Shown here one piece after another: positions 25,231 to 38,152 of a stretch of 64,000 bases of DNA. Numbering within the stretch: position 1 is the stretch's first letter; every line of letters starts with the position of its first letter. A program made the position numbers and the translations under genes. Source of the DNA: Thuidium tamariscinum (Eukaryota; Streptophyta; Bryopsida; Hypnales; Thuidiaceae); assembly GCA_947034885.2 (NCBI GenBank), contig OX344755.2:25613052-25677051 (forward strand). The letters are read 5' to 3'. The notes beneath the pieces are model-generated. The model was not told the DNA's origin, ran no database searches, and worked only from the letters and a program-made list of their open reading frames with translations.

Positions 25231-28200
25231 TCACAGCTCATCCTTGAGGTCTGTTTCGTCCTCCTTGGGATCAGGAAACGGAATAGCAACGTTTTCCTTC
25301 AAAAACGTTTGCAGCTTTTTCCAACTGGTCTTCTTGGATGGCGCAATGATCTGCAGCAAGCAACTCAGAAAGTCAGGCCACATGAATTCCACACGGCCGA
25401 GGAAATCGCTGAATTGCACAACTGGGCGTTCCTGAAGACACGTTCATGAACCCTGAAATGACGGGACGAGCATCGTCGTCATCCCTCATGCCAGGGTTAA
25501 TCTCAAATAGTCAGAAGTGGAGATTCCATATTGACTCGAGCAAACAAAAGCAAGAGGAACGTTGTCCTTGCAACGTTGGTTTGCTTTTCAAATAAGGGCC
25601 TACTCAAAGTTGCAATAAATTGACTACCAATAGAAAGCCTGCTCCTCATGGTTTAGAGTCAATAAACCATTAGGGAAGCTTCAAGGGAAAAAAACACGTT
25701 AGAAATACCGTTAGAAATAGAAAAAACTCTTCCCTACATTTTGAACAACAGAATTAAGATATGTGTCGAAAAATACAGAAGTCGACTATTACCTCTCAAA
25801 GTGGAATTATTATTTATTACTATTCTTATTATCTTGGACATTTAGGAAATACGCTAAGTGCCTAAGTGGGAGCTTCCATATCTTTAGGAATAAAAATGGA
25901 TCACTCATCCTGTAAGAGCGCAAAACTAATTTACTAGAGTCACACTATTTTAAATAAGTGCACGCTGAGATATTCCTATATTCTAGTAGAAATTTTTATT
26001 TTTGAGTGACACAGACTTTGCAAGTAATTCTAATCGGATGAATCAGTGTAGCTAAATATAACAATAACAAGAAGAAACCAAGCCGCAACGTTTTCAACAA
26101 CAGAAAACATCGTGGAAGTTACTGTAATTGGATATGACTTTCCAATGTGGACTTTCTATTTCTGTTCAGGCACTAAGGCAAGACTCCTTTTGCGACAAAA
26201 TTGAAGTTCCAAAGGTGAAAAAGAAAGGGACATGACTGAATACGCACCGGTTTACTTGACTTTCCTCCCGCTGGGAACAGCAACAGTGATGGATAATCTA
26301 ACACATCCTGCATAACACACCAAGTAATCAAGCCATGTGACCTTCATCTTCAAAGCCTTCCTTAACAATATCCGGATACAATTGGCAGATGATCATAACA
26401 TGCACTTTCATTTGCAAGCTCGAGATGTAGAAACAAAGCAGCAAACTTTGCTCCCATGCCCCCAAACCACAAGTGTTCCAGGTGATTATCTTCCTTACCA
26501 ATAAGAAGGGGTGCTCATTTGCTTGCCCATCAAACCTCGCCATTACAAGGGAAGGCACGTCTTGGACGCGTTTGGCCAAGTTCTCAAAAACTCGACTTAC
26601 TTTCTCACATGGCTGGCACCAAGGCGCATGGACCTAAGTCACATTCAAACAAACATTCAAACAGTCATTGAGAAGAGCCATTGAACACATAGCTCTCCGT
26701 GCTACTCACAAGCACTCAGCCGTATGTTCGAGCAGTAGAGTTAGCAATAGCTTGTATCTCAAGTTTCTATGACTCTAGACTTTTTCATTAAATCTAGTCT
26801 ATTTGGTTAGATTTAGACCAATAAGGAGCTGTCAATCTTTATTCAGGTAGATTTATTGCTCAAAAATCAATAATTTCAATGGTCATTTCAGGAGTCAAAT
26901 TTCTTGATTTCCGTGACCATATTGATGTTGAGCAGGATTTCAGGTGTTTGTTAGTCATCTTCATTGCTTCGAAACATTTTTCTATCAATAATTTAAGGCT
27001 GAACGGTCTTATCGACATCATGGTGGCTATCTAACATTTGACCTCTTTCTAAACTAAGATTTGGTCGAGAATACTTAAATGACTTAAATTTTGTCAACAT
27101 CGGCAGACAAGATGGTTTGAAAATAATAAATCGATGGACACTTGATGTAAGAAGAGCACTGATGCAAGAAGAGTAGCATAGTATAGAAAAACTCATGAGG
27201 ACACTCTTATCAACCATGGTTGTGAGAGCAGCAAGTAGGAAAAGTGGGTATTACTTCCAGAAAGACATCCTTCGTGTCATCCATCACAATCTCGTCAAAA
27301 GTCTTTCCCACAACTTTCTTCACCAGACCTTCATTCTGCACACGTTATCAAAAGTGCCAAGATCGGATAACCGACAGAAACTTTCTTAGATGAAATCCAA
27401 AATCCTACAAGGATGTTTTCAGCATGTTTTTAAGTACACTTCACAAACTGATTGCAAAGAGTCCCCAAAGACCGAACGTACCGCAACAGGAACCGGTTCA
27501 GACTTGTGATATACTGGCAGTTGTCCAGTATAGAGATCATCTGCAAATTTCTGCATTTCAGAACAGGTTAAAAAAACTGATATTTGCCACAGCAGTCTCA
27601 TTTCAAATAGGATAGTGTTTCTAAAAAGCCTACGATGATAGTAACTAGATTCCAACTATAATTTGGATTTAGATGTAGCTTTCCACTACATGAATGACTA
27701 CGGAGGAAGACCTTTAAACACGCGCACCCTACGCAGCCGAAACCGAGCCCATACTAGCTCAAAAATTTCCAAGAAGGGCATTCAAAACCCTGAAATCCAT
27801 CCACAAGGAGCCCAGTGGCCAATCCGAAATGAGTTTTTCCATATCCTATTCCATTACCTTCACATTCGCAACGGTAACGTCTGACTCCATAACATACCGT
27901 GAACCATCTTCATTGTTGAGACCAGCAACCTGCCAGGAAAAACCAAGATAAGGGAAACGGTACCACAAATCTATAATTCAAAAAAATAACTCTGGTTCCT
28001 TAAACTATTCCATGGTGTGAGAATGGTCAAAAGCCGTCACTTCCTTTACAAGAGCTGAAATTAATATACAGAGAGCTTCAGAAAAGTTAACAAAATGCAC
28101 CAATGGAGAAGAAATCACACCCCACAATAGAAATGTCTTGAAAGTTACCAATCAACTATATGCTTCCCAAGTGCGAAGGAATTAAAGTTTGAAAGTGAAA

Positions 28201-31004
28201 TAACCGTTGAAACTCACATTAGTACAACCGCGGCTGTTAGCAGCCAGAGAGGATGCAACTTTCATTCAAATCCTTAGTTTTTCTGATCATCTAATCCACG
28301 ACACAGTAATTATTTCAGAGTCAGAACTTTTTAGAAAGCTTGACACCTTACAAGTGGTTTTTTAGCGTCCAATCCATACACAGCAAGCATAGGCATTGCA
28401 AATTCTGGGTCCTCCATATCAATCACTAGAAACATGATCTGCCCCACCAATGACACGCAAATGTTAACTTGGTTACACAAAGTTGCAAGCAATATGATCC
28501 AATGCGTCTCAACTCTCCCCTCGGTCTAGAGCCAATAAATATAAGTTCTTCATTTTCCTGAACTCATGGACGTCCAAGCAACAGTGTCCAACAAAACACT
28601 TGCTTCTTCATTTCCATGTCATCTTTCATGTGTCACATACGATGTCCAGTGCATGTCCAAATGACAAAAGAATACTCAAATCTTTCTCGCAATTTCACTA
28701 GTATGGTAGCCACAAGCTGTAATAGATCAAAGACATTCATTCCATTTCGCGTAAGATGAAAAAAGAAGGGGACACTAATAAAATAGTGCGCGGGTCTCTA
28801 ATTTCGGGACAATGGATACAATAGAAAGAACAAAAACCGAACCTTCCCCTTGAAATCTCTTGCTGCTTCCAGGTACAAAGATTTGACGTTATCATAGTCC
28901 TTACTTTCTGCAAATAGCAAAACCTGAAACCAAGCAGTATGTTCTGTCACTACCTCAAGAGTACTTTTCAGATCGTTAGAAAAACAGGCAAGAGCATCCT
29001 TCTTCCCAAAGTCAGAATTTCACTCCCAATCTTTTATACTTGCAACATTCAAACATATGCAGGCAAAACCGTTTCTTCGGTGTGACACAATTGGTAGCCA
29101 TAAATTAGAAGACAAAAAAAGAGAAGTAAGAAAGAGTTACATGTAACTTCAACGCACTCGCATAAACCGTGTTCGCATTCTTGGAATTCAAAACGGTAAG
29201 AAGAGGGTGCTTGTTGATCTCCACGAAAGACTTGATCTCCTCTGTGTTGAAACGACCGCCTGCATCATTAAGGGCAACATAACGACAACTTCAGTCAATT
29301 CATAAAACTCTAAAGCCAAAAAATTGTTTCTCATCTGCAAAAGCCTCGAAATTTTATTTGATGTCCTGTTCTTAGGTCTACAAGTACCAGTATAGCCAAG
29401 AGCATAAAACCAAAACCATACCGAAGGCAGTGAAGTGCTCTGGTTGTTGCTTGAGCAGTGCGATAAACGGTGCCCTAAAAGGCGGGCTTATCAATATCTC
29501 TGCAACTTCACTATCCGTAGTTTGCACAAACTCGGTGCCAGGTTCCGCTAGAGCCGCTGCCGTAAAAGCATCATGCTCTGGGCCCTGCAGCAAATTCAAA
29601 TTTAAGAGATTGAATTGCAAACACTTCAGTATCCTAAACCCTAACCTAGATACTCCAATTCAACCTGGCTTATCAAACCATGCATCTATAACCTCCATCA
29701 AAGACAATTAGTAGCAACCAAAATCACCACATCCTAGGATTCCATGCTCTCGTCAACAACCAATAAACTTTGAAAACCAACTCTCACCATAGGTCAGATC
29801 ACGGTTTGAGGGAACTTATGTTAAAGACCTTATAACCCTGGTCATGCAACGAAGACTAGGAATGAATGATGCATACCTCTCGATTGGAGAAAAAACCAAA
29901 GACCATAGTCACACTCTTGCTCACAAACGTCTCAGCCTCGTCTTTGCTCGTGATGGTGGTAACAGCGTCACCCGTGTGTTTCCGCACCCACAAAACGAGC
30001 TCCTCTCTACAAACGCCATTACACATGCCCAACTTTGTTACTTAGGACGGTCAGAGTGTAAGACTAGCGCCCAAGCATTGAGGCAAAGTCAGCAGTGCCA
30101 TCTGAAAGTTCAGCAGAGGGTCCTAGTGCTTTTGATTCTGACTAGATTCTGGGACTCAGAATCGCACAGGCGAGGAATTGAAATTAGGGTAAAATCCTAG
30201 GAGGGGATATCCATGCGAGGGTTACCGTAGTATTTTGACCGTAGCATCATTCACGACGCGCAGTAGAAACTAAAAAAAGAATCTCACAGTTGAAGTCACC
30301 TACGTACACCCCCTACTCGCATTGCTGCAGGAAATACTAAGTGAAAGAGGCAAATAACCGCACTAAGGAATGGTTGCCACCCCAAAGCTTTGCTACCAAG
30401 CCTGGCATTGTTCCGACATTCGTCAAGCTAGCCCAAGGGCGGACCGGACATGGCGGATTGCAGCCCACCTGGAGAATCCGCCGTTGTACGCCTGTTGCGA
30501 ACCGTTGACGAAGAAGACGAGCGTGGGGAAGCCGCGGATCTGGTATCGGGACGCCGCGGACGGATTGTTGACAGCATCGAGCTTGGCCAGCACGGCGGCG
30601 TTGCCGAGCTTCGCCAAGCGCACGGCGGCGGCGGCGAATTCCGGCAGCAGCTCCTGGCTCTGCGTGTCCCACGGCGCGAACCCCAACAACAACAGAAACT
30701 GGAACTTGGCGATCACGCGCTCCACGTCCTGGTCGTTCACGTTGGCCACTTGGCTGGCCGCCAGCGCGTCCGCGGAGCTCGACGCCCAATCTCTTCCTCC
30801 TGCTGCTGCGGCGGCTGCTGCCCCCTCCACCTCCTCCATGCCCTCCTCCAAATCCTCCAAATCCTCCAGATCGTCATTGCTCTCCTCCTCCGACGGCACT
30901 GGGTGGTGGTTTCCCAAGCATTGGATGTACACTGCGGACAAAACGAGCAGCAGTAGCAAGAAACGAGCCCACCGCTTCCCCATCGCGATGCCGCATCTGC
31001 CCAT
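25231..31004 (-). CDS. PDIL1-6: Protein disulfide isomerase-like protein (plant PDIL1-5/1-6 type), 12 exons
   Basis: Exons are 31004-30469, 30006-29877, 29584-29422, 29259-29141, 28923-28843, 28438-28352, 27929-27858, 27550-27482, 27335-27255, 26633-26499, 26307-26248 and 25350-25231. All introns are GT-AG, all phases agree, and the product is 550 aa. The ATG at 31004 precedes a signal peptide (ARFLLLLLVLSAVYI). An acidic stretch (residues 39-60) leads into an N-terminal thioredoxin fold (about 75-180) with APWDTQS where the active site would be, so both redox cysteines are absent. Two middle b-type folds follow, then an a' domain with WCQPC (451-455), DYP and a C-terminal KDEL (547-550) for ER retention. 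The protein should form or shuffle disulfides, or act as a chaperone, in the ER lumen. Residue patterns such as GKTFDE and ANEHPFLL match Arabidopsis PDIL1-5/1-6 as I recall them; I cannot separate the two. Confidence 0.93.
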
Positions 31005-32421
31005 CGCCTCCACCAGAAGCTGCAGCAACTCCACCCCTGCACTGGAAGTCCAAATCTAGGGAGCGCCGCAATGGAAGGTCTAATCAACTCTGTGGCTGCG
31101 CGGCTGTGCCCAACTGCCCACCCACATTCACTTGGAAGACCACAGAGAACTGAACTCCTTCGATAAGTTAGAGCACGGGTATTGTTCCAATGGCCTCTTT
31201 CGAAGTTACATCACTACAGTACCAGACTACTACTGTAGTGTACCATTGTCCAGCACTTCCCATTCCCGGAAAACTCTGAAAAAACTCCTAAAAACGGGGC
31301 CGTGCCAAACGGAGTTGCACCCCAGCGGCCCAGCAGATCCGATCCGAAGGGGGCGAAAGAAAAGAGAAGGAACAAGAAAAGGAAACGGGGCCCCGAGAAA
31401 TCCTCATGGGAGAAGCACCAAAGCAGATCAGACCCAATTCATGCGATCATGTCTCACCGAGGGGACAAGTAACTGACCTCGAGCAACGCCGGTCCAGACG
31501 CCAGAGTCCTAGCAAAGTCGCCGGCCACTTGTGCCTCAGGTTGAGCGGGCGTGGTCGAGGTGCCTCAGAGCATTCCCACCAGTGCCCGCTCAAAATGACG
31601 CGCCAGAGGAGATTGAGCGGGCCCTGGTGCGGTGAAAGCCAAAGCAAATTCAGGAACCCCACTTCTCTCGGACTTCCAAACTGTAACCCCACCTCCTCAG
31701 ATCACCTCCTCAGATCACGTGTCTTCTTGCATCTGCTACAGCATCCTACCACACCCCAAAAAAGCAAGCGGACAAAGTCTGACAACAAGATTCTCCCCAA
31801 TCTACAATCATCCATCACTTGAGAGGGCTCGCCATTAGGGGTAGTCACGCCTCCTTTGAGCACCCAGATTTCGCAGAAGAATGAGGGAAAACAGGATCCA
31901 ATCAGGAGTCGATTAGCATGAAGGAGCTGTGACACCCCTTTCGAATGCGGTGAGTGTGTGGAATCAGAATTGTGCGAATGCGTTTCCGGCTTTCACTTCA
32001 TCGGTGAGATCGGTAGCTTCCAATAACAACTTCGCTCACTAACGGTTCTTCACACCGCTTATTCACCTCCAGAGTAGAATAAGCGACACCGCGAAGTTTT
32101 CGCCGTCAAAGAATATTCCGTCACATGCCGTCTCACAAGAGCCAACCCTAAGCTGCCACGACGCTTAACAGTGGCGAAGTTCGGCAAGGAGGAAGAGCCG
32201 TGACTACCCTTATTGTTGAATGGCCGGGTTCATTTTTCAAGTGGCTGCTCCGGAAGAGAATGTTGCAAGAGAAAAGGTGGGGAGAAAAAAACTAAATGTG
32301 CATATTAGGAGTTGTTGACCACCTCCAATATACATTGGTGGCCATGCTCTCAAATCTAACTGAGCCCCATTAAGTATGTGAAGGAGGTACTCATCGACAA
32401 AGGGACTTGTTGAATTGTATG
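31005..32421. other. Upstream flank of the PDI-like gene, no gene seen
   Basis: The first few hundred bases are the probable 5' leader and promoter of the PDI-like gene. Open frames at 31132-31476 and 31406-31822 are low-complexity, overlap one another and match no family I know. A stem can form around 31541-31600, where GAGCGGGC pairs with GCCCGCTC. I could not pick a TATA box with confidence. Confidence 0.45.
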
Positions 32422-33083
32422 TTAACCCGTAAATGTTCAAGGCCTTTTTTGAGTTTCTAGGAAATTGTTCTAAAGTGAACAAAAAGTCAACTTTATGATG
32501 AGCTCATGAGCTTTATCAATTTAAAAAAAAAATGTAACTATGCAAATTCAAACTAGACATGTTAGAAATCATTTAGGAAAAGAAAATATGACAATATCAC
32601 TTGTGGATTTGAAGATTATAATGTTTGATCATGAAGGTGTTAAAATTGCAAAAGTGATGTAAAGCCTTTCAATCTACTTTTCACAAGTCAAATTTAAAAA
32701 GTTGGTGATTGAAAAAATATAAGGTGAAAGGGCATAATATGCATAACTCCAATCAATTTATGGCTTCTCAAAATCTACTCAACAATTTTTTTAAATGAAT
32801 TTATAATGTGATTTTTTCTTCAAGATCTAGTGTATTTGAAGCTCATTTTCAAGAGCCCTCAACACTAGAGAAAGTCAAGATTGCAATAGGTATCGATGTA
32901 CAAAATCTTGAATAGAAAAATCAAAGTCAATTATTTTCAAGATTGGATTTTTGATGCTTAAACTACACTTCAAAAAAATTCTTTAAAAATACAAACTGCT
33001 AAAAATAGCAACTTGGCTAATATTTCTTTAACTTCAAAGTTTTGCAAACACCAGAGGTTGGTGCCTTGGGCATTTAAGAGTTA
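32422..33083. mobile_element. MITE with TTAACCC/GGGCATTTAAG ends
   Basis: The left end GTTAACCCGTAAATGTTCAA and right end TTGGGCATTTAAGAGTTAA are roughly inverse. The body is the reverse complement of the two halves at 20401-20757 and 24450-24732, so it shows the uninterrupted form at about 660 bp. Flanking TTA/TAA could be part of a 3-bp target, but the borders are not exact enough to assign a superfamily. It is non-coding. Confidence 0.6.
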
Positions 33084-35036
33084 ATTAATCCTATAAAGAT
33101 GGACTAGTCACTGTAGAAATCATTTTTTTTGAAACAATGAAAATCATCTACTTTAAAAAAAATTCAAAAGCATTCATTGGAGATCAAACTATTATTGATG
33201 ATCTCCTTTTTTTGCACATAATTCCAAGGATGAACAATCGCTCTTTTGTCTTACATGCGAGAATTGGGTTTTGTCATCCATCAAACCATCTTAGTTTACA
33301 ATGTCCTTGTAGACTTAATTGAATTAACAAAACGTCTAAAATTTGGTAAATAAGAAATTAGATGTTGAATCCACTTTTCTTACTTTTAATAAATTTTTGA
33401 CTAACATGTGTCAAACCTACTAGATGCCTACATAATTCTGGGCATCTACTAGGTAGATTACAAATGATTTACGAAATGATTTCATAAACATTCAAGTATA
33501 TTGAGAAAATCAAATTCATTTTTTTTCTAGCAATGTAATAGGCATGGTCACTTGATGCTTCATGATTCCTCAATAAGGTTTTTAAACCAATTCAAATAGA
33601 GATAGGAAGAAAAGAAATAGCTACAAATATGAAGATTTTGAGTTTAAAATCTTCATGTGCTAGAAATGATTTTGTCCCAAAATCTTAAATCTATATCATT
33701 CCCTACTATAGACTCTTAGAGGTTAAATCTTAAACATTTTAAGGAGACTTTCATACTATGTTAGAATCAAAAATGAAAGGTTTCATTTTCCAAAGTTGGA
33801 ATTGCATTGGTCAAATTTTATGAGGCTTTCAATTATATTTGGCTAGAAAGAAAGTACATTTTAAAGAGCAGCTTTGCCTTCATATCAATCTAAATTTAAA
33901 CATCATTGGTAGTTTAGATATGAAAGTCCACACTTGGTTCCAAAAATGTTTTTAATATAGACATCATGCAACTTGTACAAATAATCAAACAATAATAAGC
34001 TTTTGCCATTTTTAAGACAAAAGACAACTTCAAATTTATTGTACATAAATTCTCAAAAACTTTCTTATGTAATAATCATATGTTCAAATTATTATTTGTA
34101 ATATAAAATTAAAAAAATACATGTATTTGATACATACATCTCTTTTTAGTAAAAAATATGATATTTAATACTTACACTTTAGTTAACAAGTGGAAAACTT
34201 ACCTTCTAGATTCTCTAATAACCAAATCCTCAAATTGGCTACAATGTGCAAGAATTAAGTTACTTGTTACCATGCTACACCAAAAATAAAGGCTCCTTCA
34301 CTTATAGTACTAGCTATCCACACATTGATAGTTTTCATACACCATTCATCTTTACATGAATAATGTTGGGTATTCTCTTCCAATTCACACAAACTATTCA
34401 CAAGAAAACCAACCAACTAGTATTCACAATTTTTCTCATTTGCAAATACAAGAGCGAAAACACAATAAATAATATGTATAGCACACCAATGAAATCATGG
34501 TACTACAAAAATAAATACTCTGTTTGAAGGGGACATGATAGAAAACCCCTACCTAACTTTGGTCCATGGTTGGACCCTGATGAAAGATTGCATTTGAGTT
34601 CTAGATCAATTCGTGTGTGCTCTGAAATGAAAATAGGGAATGCCCAACTGCGCGTTATCTAAATACAATTAGTTGAATTCTTCCTAAACTTAGGACTTTG
34701 TGCCACAAAGTCGGCCCACTTCCACTACATCGTGGTGTGGTGGAACACAACATGCACCGAAAGGGCCCAAGTGCTTCTACTCTAGCCATCATCATTCACA
34801 GCCCATTGGTGTGGAAGCCACCCCCAGGGCAGAAGTGTATGGAAAGCTAGAAAAACGCAGCAGTCATGTCACAGGAGCTTCAAAGCAGCACAACGGAAAT
34901 ACCGCGAACTCTTACATATTGTGCACTGCTCAAATTGTTCACCTTCGGGAAGCACAGACGTCTGCAGAAAAAATAGAAAATGCCTCAGCTACCCCCCAAA
35001 ACGGTCCGTTTCCGATGGTCTCTAAGATTCATGCAT
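33084..35036. other. AT-rich spacer and 3' flank of the proteasome gene
   Basis: From 33084 to about 34550 the DNA is AT-rich with no gene or clear repeat end. From about 34560 the composition becomes more even, and the last part should contain the 3' untranslated region of the proteasome gene. The plus-strand frame at 34700-35056 runs opposite to that region and has no recognisable domain. Confidence 0.45.
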
Positions 35037-36629
35037 TCAAGTCTCCATGTCTGTAGGACCTTCACCTTCAGCACCAACCCCAGCATCTCCTCCGCCCGGA
35101 ACCTCCTGTCGCTCAACAACGACAGCACTGCTTTCCTCCTCTGCTTCAACCTTAGCCGCTTGGTCATCCTTGCCACCTTCCAACGAATCGATATGCGCCT
35201 GAAGAGTCTTCGGGTCAAGGATGACAAACGACTCTCCGATACCGACTATGGCAACTCCACAGTTGCCGCTGCTAAGCTCCTCATCTTGAAGTGACTCCTT
35301 CACAGCGTGAAGAGCATGACGAACCAACTCCTCTTTGGAACAGTCCATAAAAGTCTCAAACTTACGTTCCAAGTAGGTCTTCGCCGCCTGTGACCGGGAT
35401 CCAATAGCGAACGCCGTGAATTCGAGGTAGTTGCCAGAAGGGCAGTTCTGGTAAAGGTGAGGTCCAGTTTCATCTAGTCCTGCGACTAGAAGACCTACGC
35501 CGTAAGGCCGTCTGGATGACCGCTGCGTACACACCTGCAGAATCGCATTGGCAGTCACTCAATAAACACATGCTTTTAACACAGGCACGCTTCAGTGTCT
35601 CATAGTTCAAAAAAACCACAGATAAGCGCGAGCTCAGACGAGGCCAAAAGACGCAGGGGGGTTCTGGACACAATGAGTCGCTCGCGAAGATAAACCCTAA
35701 CGCCGAGCAAAAACAGATTCAGGGAACACTCAGAAGCATAATTTGCGTCCACTTGAAAGCACACATTCGAAATCGTAAATGCATTTGAGGGTCACCACAC
35801 ATAATTAGAGATGCATGATGAAGCTGTATGTTAACCCCGTATCCTCACTACACCACTAACTTTGAGGAGCTATATAGAGGAACTTGAACATTTCGGACCA
35901 CCTCAGGTATACAATTCTAGGCGCTCTCCATGGCCTTTGCATAGTACCGGCGTCTGATATCCGAGGAGCAACAAACCCACTCAGTGACGCGTCCTTCGAC
36001 CCGGTGCTAAATCCACGTCCACTTATCTCATTGGGACCGCGCCTACCATTCGAGTGAGATTCCTCGAACCCTAAACAGCGCGACGAACTGGTATACCCTA
36101 CATCCTTCCAAGTCTTTCAGACCCTTCTGAAACCTAATTCCTTGAAATGGGAGTACTCGTGATTATACACGTACGACGCGTGTTCAAAACGCCCTGTACT
36201 CTGGCCACATTTGAGCTCAAACCTAGAAGTGAATCCGATCTGAAACAATCAAACGAGGCGACAAGAATGCTCACATACCTGAGCTTTATCTGCAACTTGG
36301 ACCACCAACCGGCCAACAGGGAGAGGCGACTCGTAAACAAAATGGTGATTGATACACTCCGATCGCATGTACCGAGACAAGACACGCCCATCGGCAGTGA
36401 GGCCTGCCATGGCAATCCCGATGTGATTGTCAATCTTGAACAGCTTTTTCTGATACGCAGAAAGCTCCGACGAGGACTTGTTGACGGTCGCTAGCACCAC
36501 ATGCGTCTTCGACCGCACCCCGATCACGGCGCTGCCCTGCTTCACGGCCTCCATGGCGTACTCCACTTGGTGCAGGCGCCCCGCAGGACTCCATGTCGTC
36601 ACATCCGTATCGTACTGGTTCCTAAACAT
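35037..36629 (-). CDS. PAF1: 20S proteasome subunit alpha-6 (PAF, PSMA1 type), two exons
   Basis: Exon 1 (36629-36279) and exon 2 (35534-35037) join in phase across a 744-bp GT-AG intron (donor after ADKAQ, acceptor before VCTQRS) to give 282 aa, the usual length for the family. The protein begins [18 protein letters not shown], and the proteasome alpha-type signature covers residues 6-28 with GRLHQVEYA, where most relatives have Phe in place of His. [53 protein letters not shown] and [14 protein letters not shown] are all characteristic of PSMA1/PAF. An acidic, glycine-rich tail ends in DMET. The subunit builds the non-catalytic outer ring that gates the 20S core in cytosol and nucleus. It looks intact. 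Confidence 0.96.
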
Positions 36630-38152
36630 CCTTCACACCCCGCAAACCCTATTACCGCCTCGTGGTCCCTCTGCAGAGCGCCCCAATCGTTTCAATCGTT
36701 ACAATCGAGCGCAACTTGAAGCTCCTGAAACACTCAACAATCCGAACCGCAAATGGCCTCCTTCTTCTCGCCCCAGCCGCACGAATTGAATTGCGATTCG
36801 GTAACAATTCGGCGATGGCAGCGAGCTGAAGCCTTGATGTCCAAGTTCGAAGCCGAAACCGAAAGCAGGCAAGGCAGACTCGGTGCTTCGAGGGAGGGGC
36901 GGGAGGGGAGGGGAGGGCGGGTATAGATTTGTCCGGTTCTCTTCCTGAGCCCCAGAATACACAGTTGGGATCTCGGGAACACTCTGTTGAGCAGGCCCTA
37001 AGCAGTGTTTTTTTAAGGCGATAAAAAGACTAAAAGCACCCAAAAAAATTCCTTTGCACTATGGTAGAGGTACCTATTGTTGACACCCCATCCATTAACA
37101 ACAAATAGAGTACCCTATTCCAAAGAAGATTGGAGTAGATTTTCATTTTCTCCTTGGAATGTGTGTCTTTGTACTTTTCGAAGATTTGGACCAATAAGTT
37201 AATGACACATAAGTGAGCATAAATGTAGGAAGTAATTAGTAGGAAAGTATTCTTGAATGATTGAAATTGGATGGCTTTAGATGTTGGTTGCAAATCAAGC
37301 CCAATTTTTGCCTTCCAAAATTCATAGTAATTTCAATTCAAGAGATAAAATTACCAATTTTTTTGCAATCCTCATTATTTTTGTCAATGCATCTTTGAAA
37401 ATATTTGCTTTGCCTTGCACTACCCTAGATTATATCCAAATGTGCTTATTTTATTGGTTATGGATACTTCTATCATAAGCGCTTGGAAAGATTCAGAGAT
37501 AAAAATATTTAAAAAGCCAAATGTATATCTTCCAGCACATTCTGACTGCCACTATTTTGACTATATTTCTTGATATTCACTGCCTTGTCGCCACTTGTCT
37601 CAAAGTTGCTTCGACAACATTTAATCTGAAGTTGTCTAATATACACCAAAATTGGAGGGTTGAATAGAGCTTGTAGCCACATGTCTCTTTGTTGTCTGTA
37701 CAAGTACTATTACTATTGCAGGTGTCTATGTGACCTAAAAAAGGTAGCTAAAATTCTAAAATTCTTTTATTGTAGCTGTTTGTAGCTATTTAACTCTCCA
37801 AGTGGGAGTGAACTCAATGAAGAGTAAGACTTTGCGACTCAAACTTAGTTGTAAAGGACAAAAAGTAGGTAGATTGCTTGCCCTAATGCAATCGTTGTTA
37901 TCCTAGAAAAGCACTTAAATTTGTAATCTTTCGAAAAGAAATAGTAGCCAAGCTCGTATGCACTTCCTTCATTCTAATTTATCAGTAGATTTTGTTTGCA
38001 CACTACAGCCTATATATGCTTGCAAATTTGTGTCCAATTTGTTCATTTTCTTGTTTAATTTAAGTTTTTTGTTGTAAAATTATAATTAGGATTTCGAAGA
38101 AATTGTACGTTTGATTCATTTGTAATTGATTATTTACTAAATTTCTGTCAAT
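36630..38152. other. Proteasome gene promoter side and AT-rich spacer
   Basis: The GC-rich stretch 36630-37010, with a purine-rich run (GGGAGGGGAGGGGAGGG-like) at about 36896-36918, is the likely 5' leader and core promoter of the proteasome gene. From 37020 on the DNA becomes AT-rich with no gene I can support before the hAT relic starting near 38153. Confidence 0.45.

Noticed and set aside
27419-27481. Read-through of the PDI-like exon ending at 27482 (VRSVFGDSLQSV), which superficially resembles the next family block
   Set aside because: A consensus GTACGT donor lies at 27481, and a better matching exon (KKVVGKTFDEIV) was found at 27335-27255 in phase.
31005-31034. Extending the PDI-like protein upstream by ten residues
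   Set aside because: The extension would begin at GTG. The first ATG in frame is at 31004 and is followed directly by a good signal peptide.
30370-31059. Plus-strand frames of up to 229 codons opposite exon 1 of the PDI-like gene
   Set aside because: They are antisense shadows of a GC-rich exon whose minus-strand product matches a known family.
34700-35056. A plus-strand frame of 118 codons downstream of the proteasome gene
   Set aside because: It overlaps the end of the proteasome coding exon on the other strand and shows no domain or homology that I can recognise.
36147-36789. Plus-strand frames opposite proteasome exon 1 and its upstream region
   Set aside because: They are shadows of the conserved minus-strand exon and of the GC-rich promoter region.
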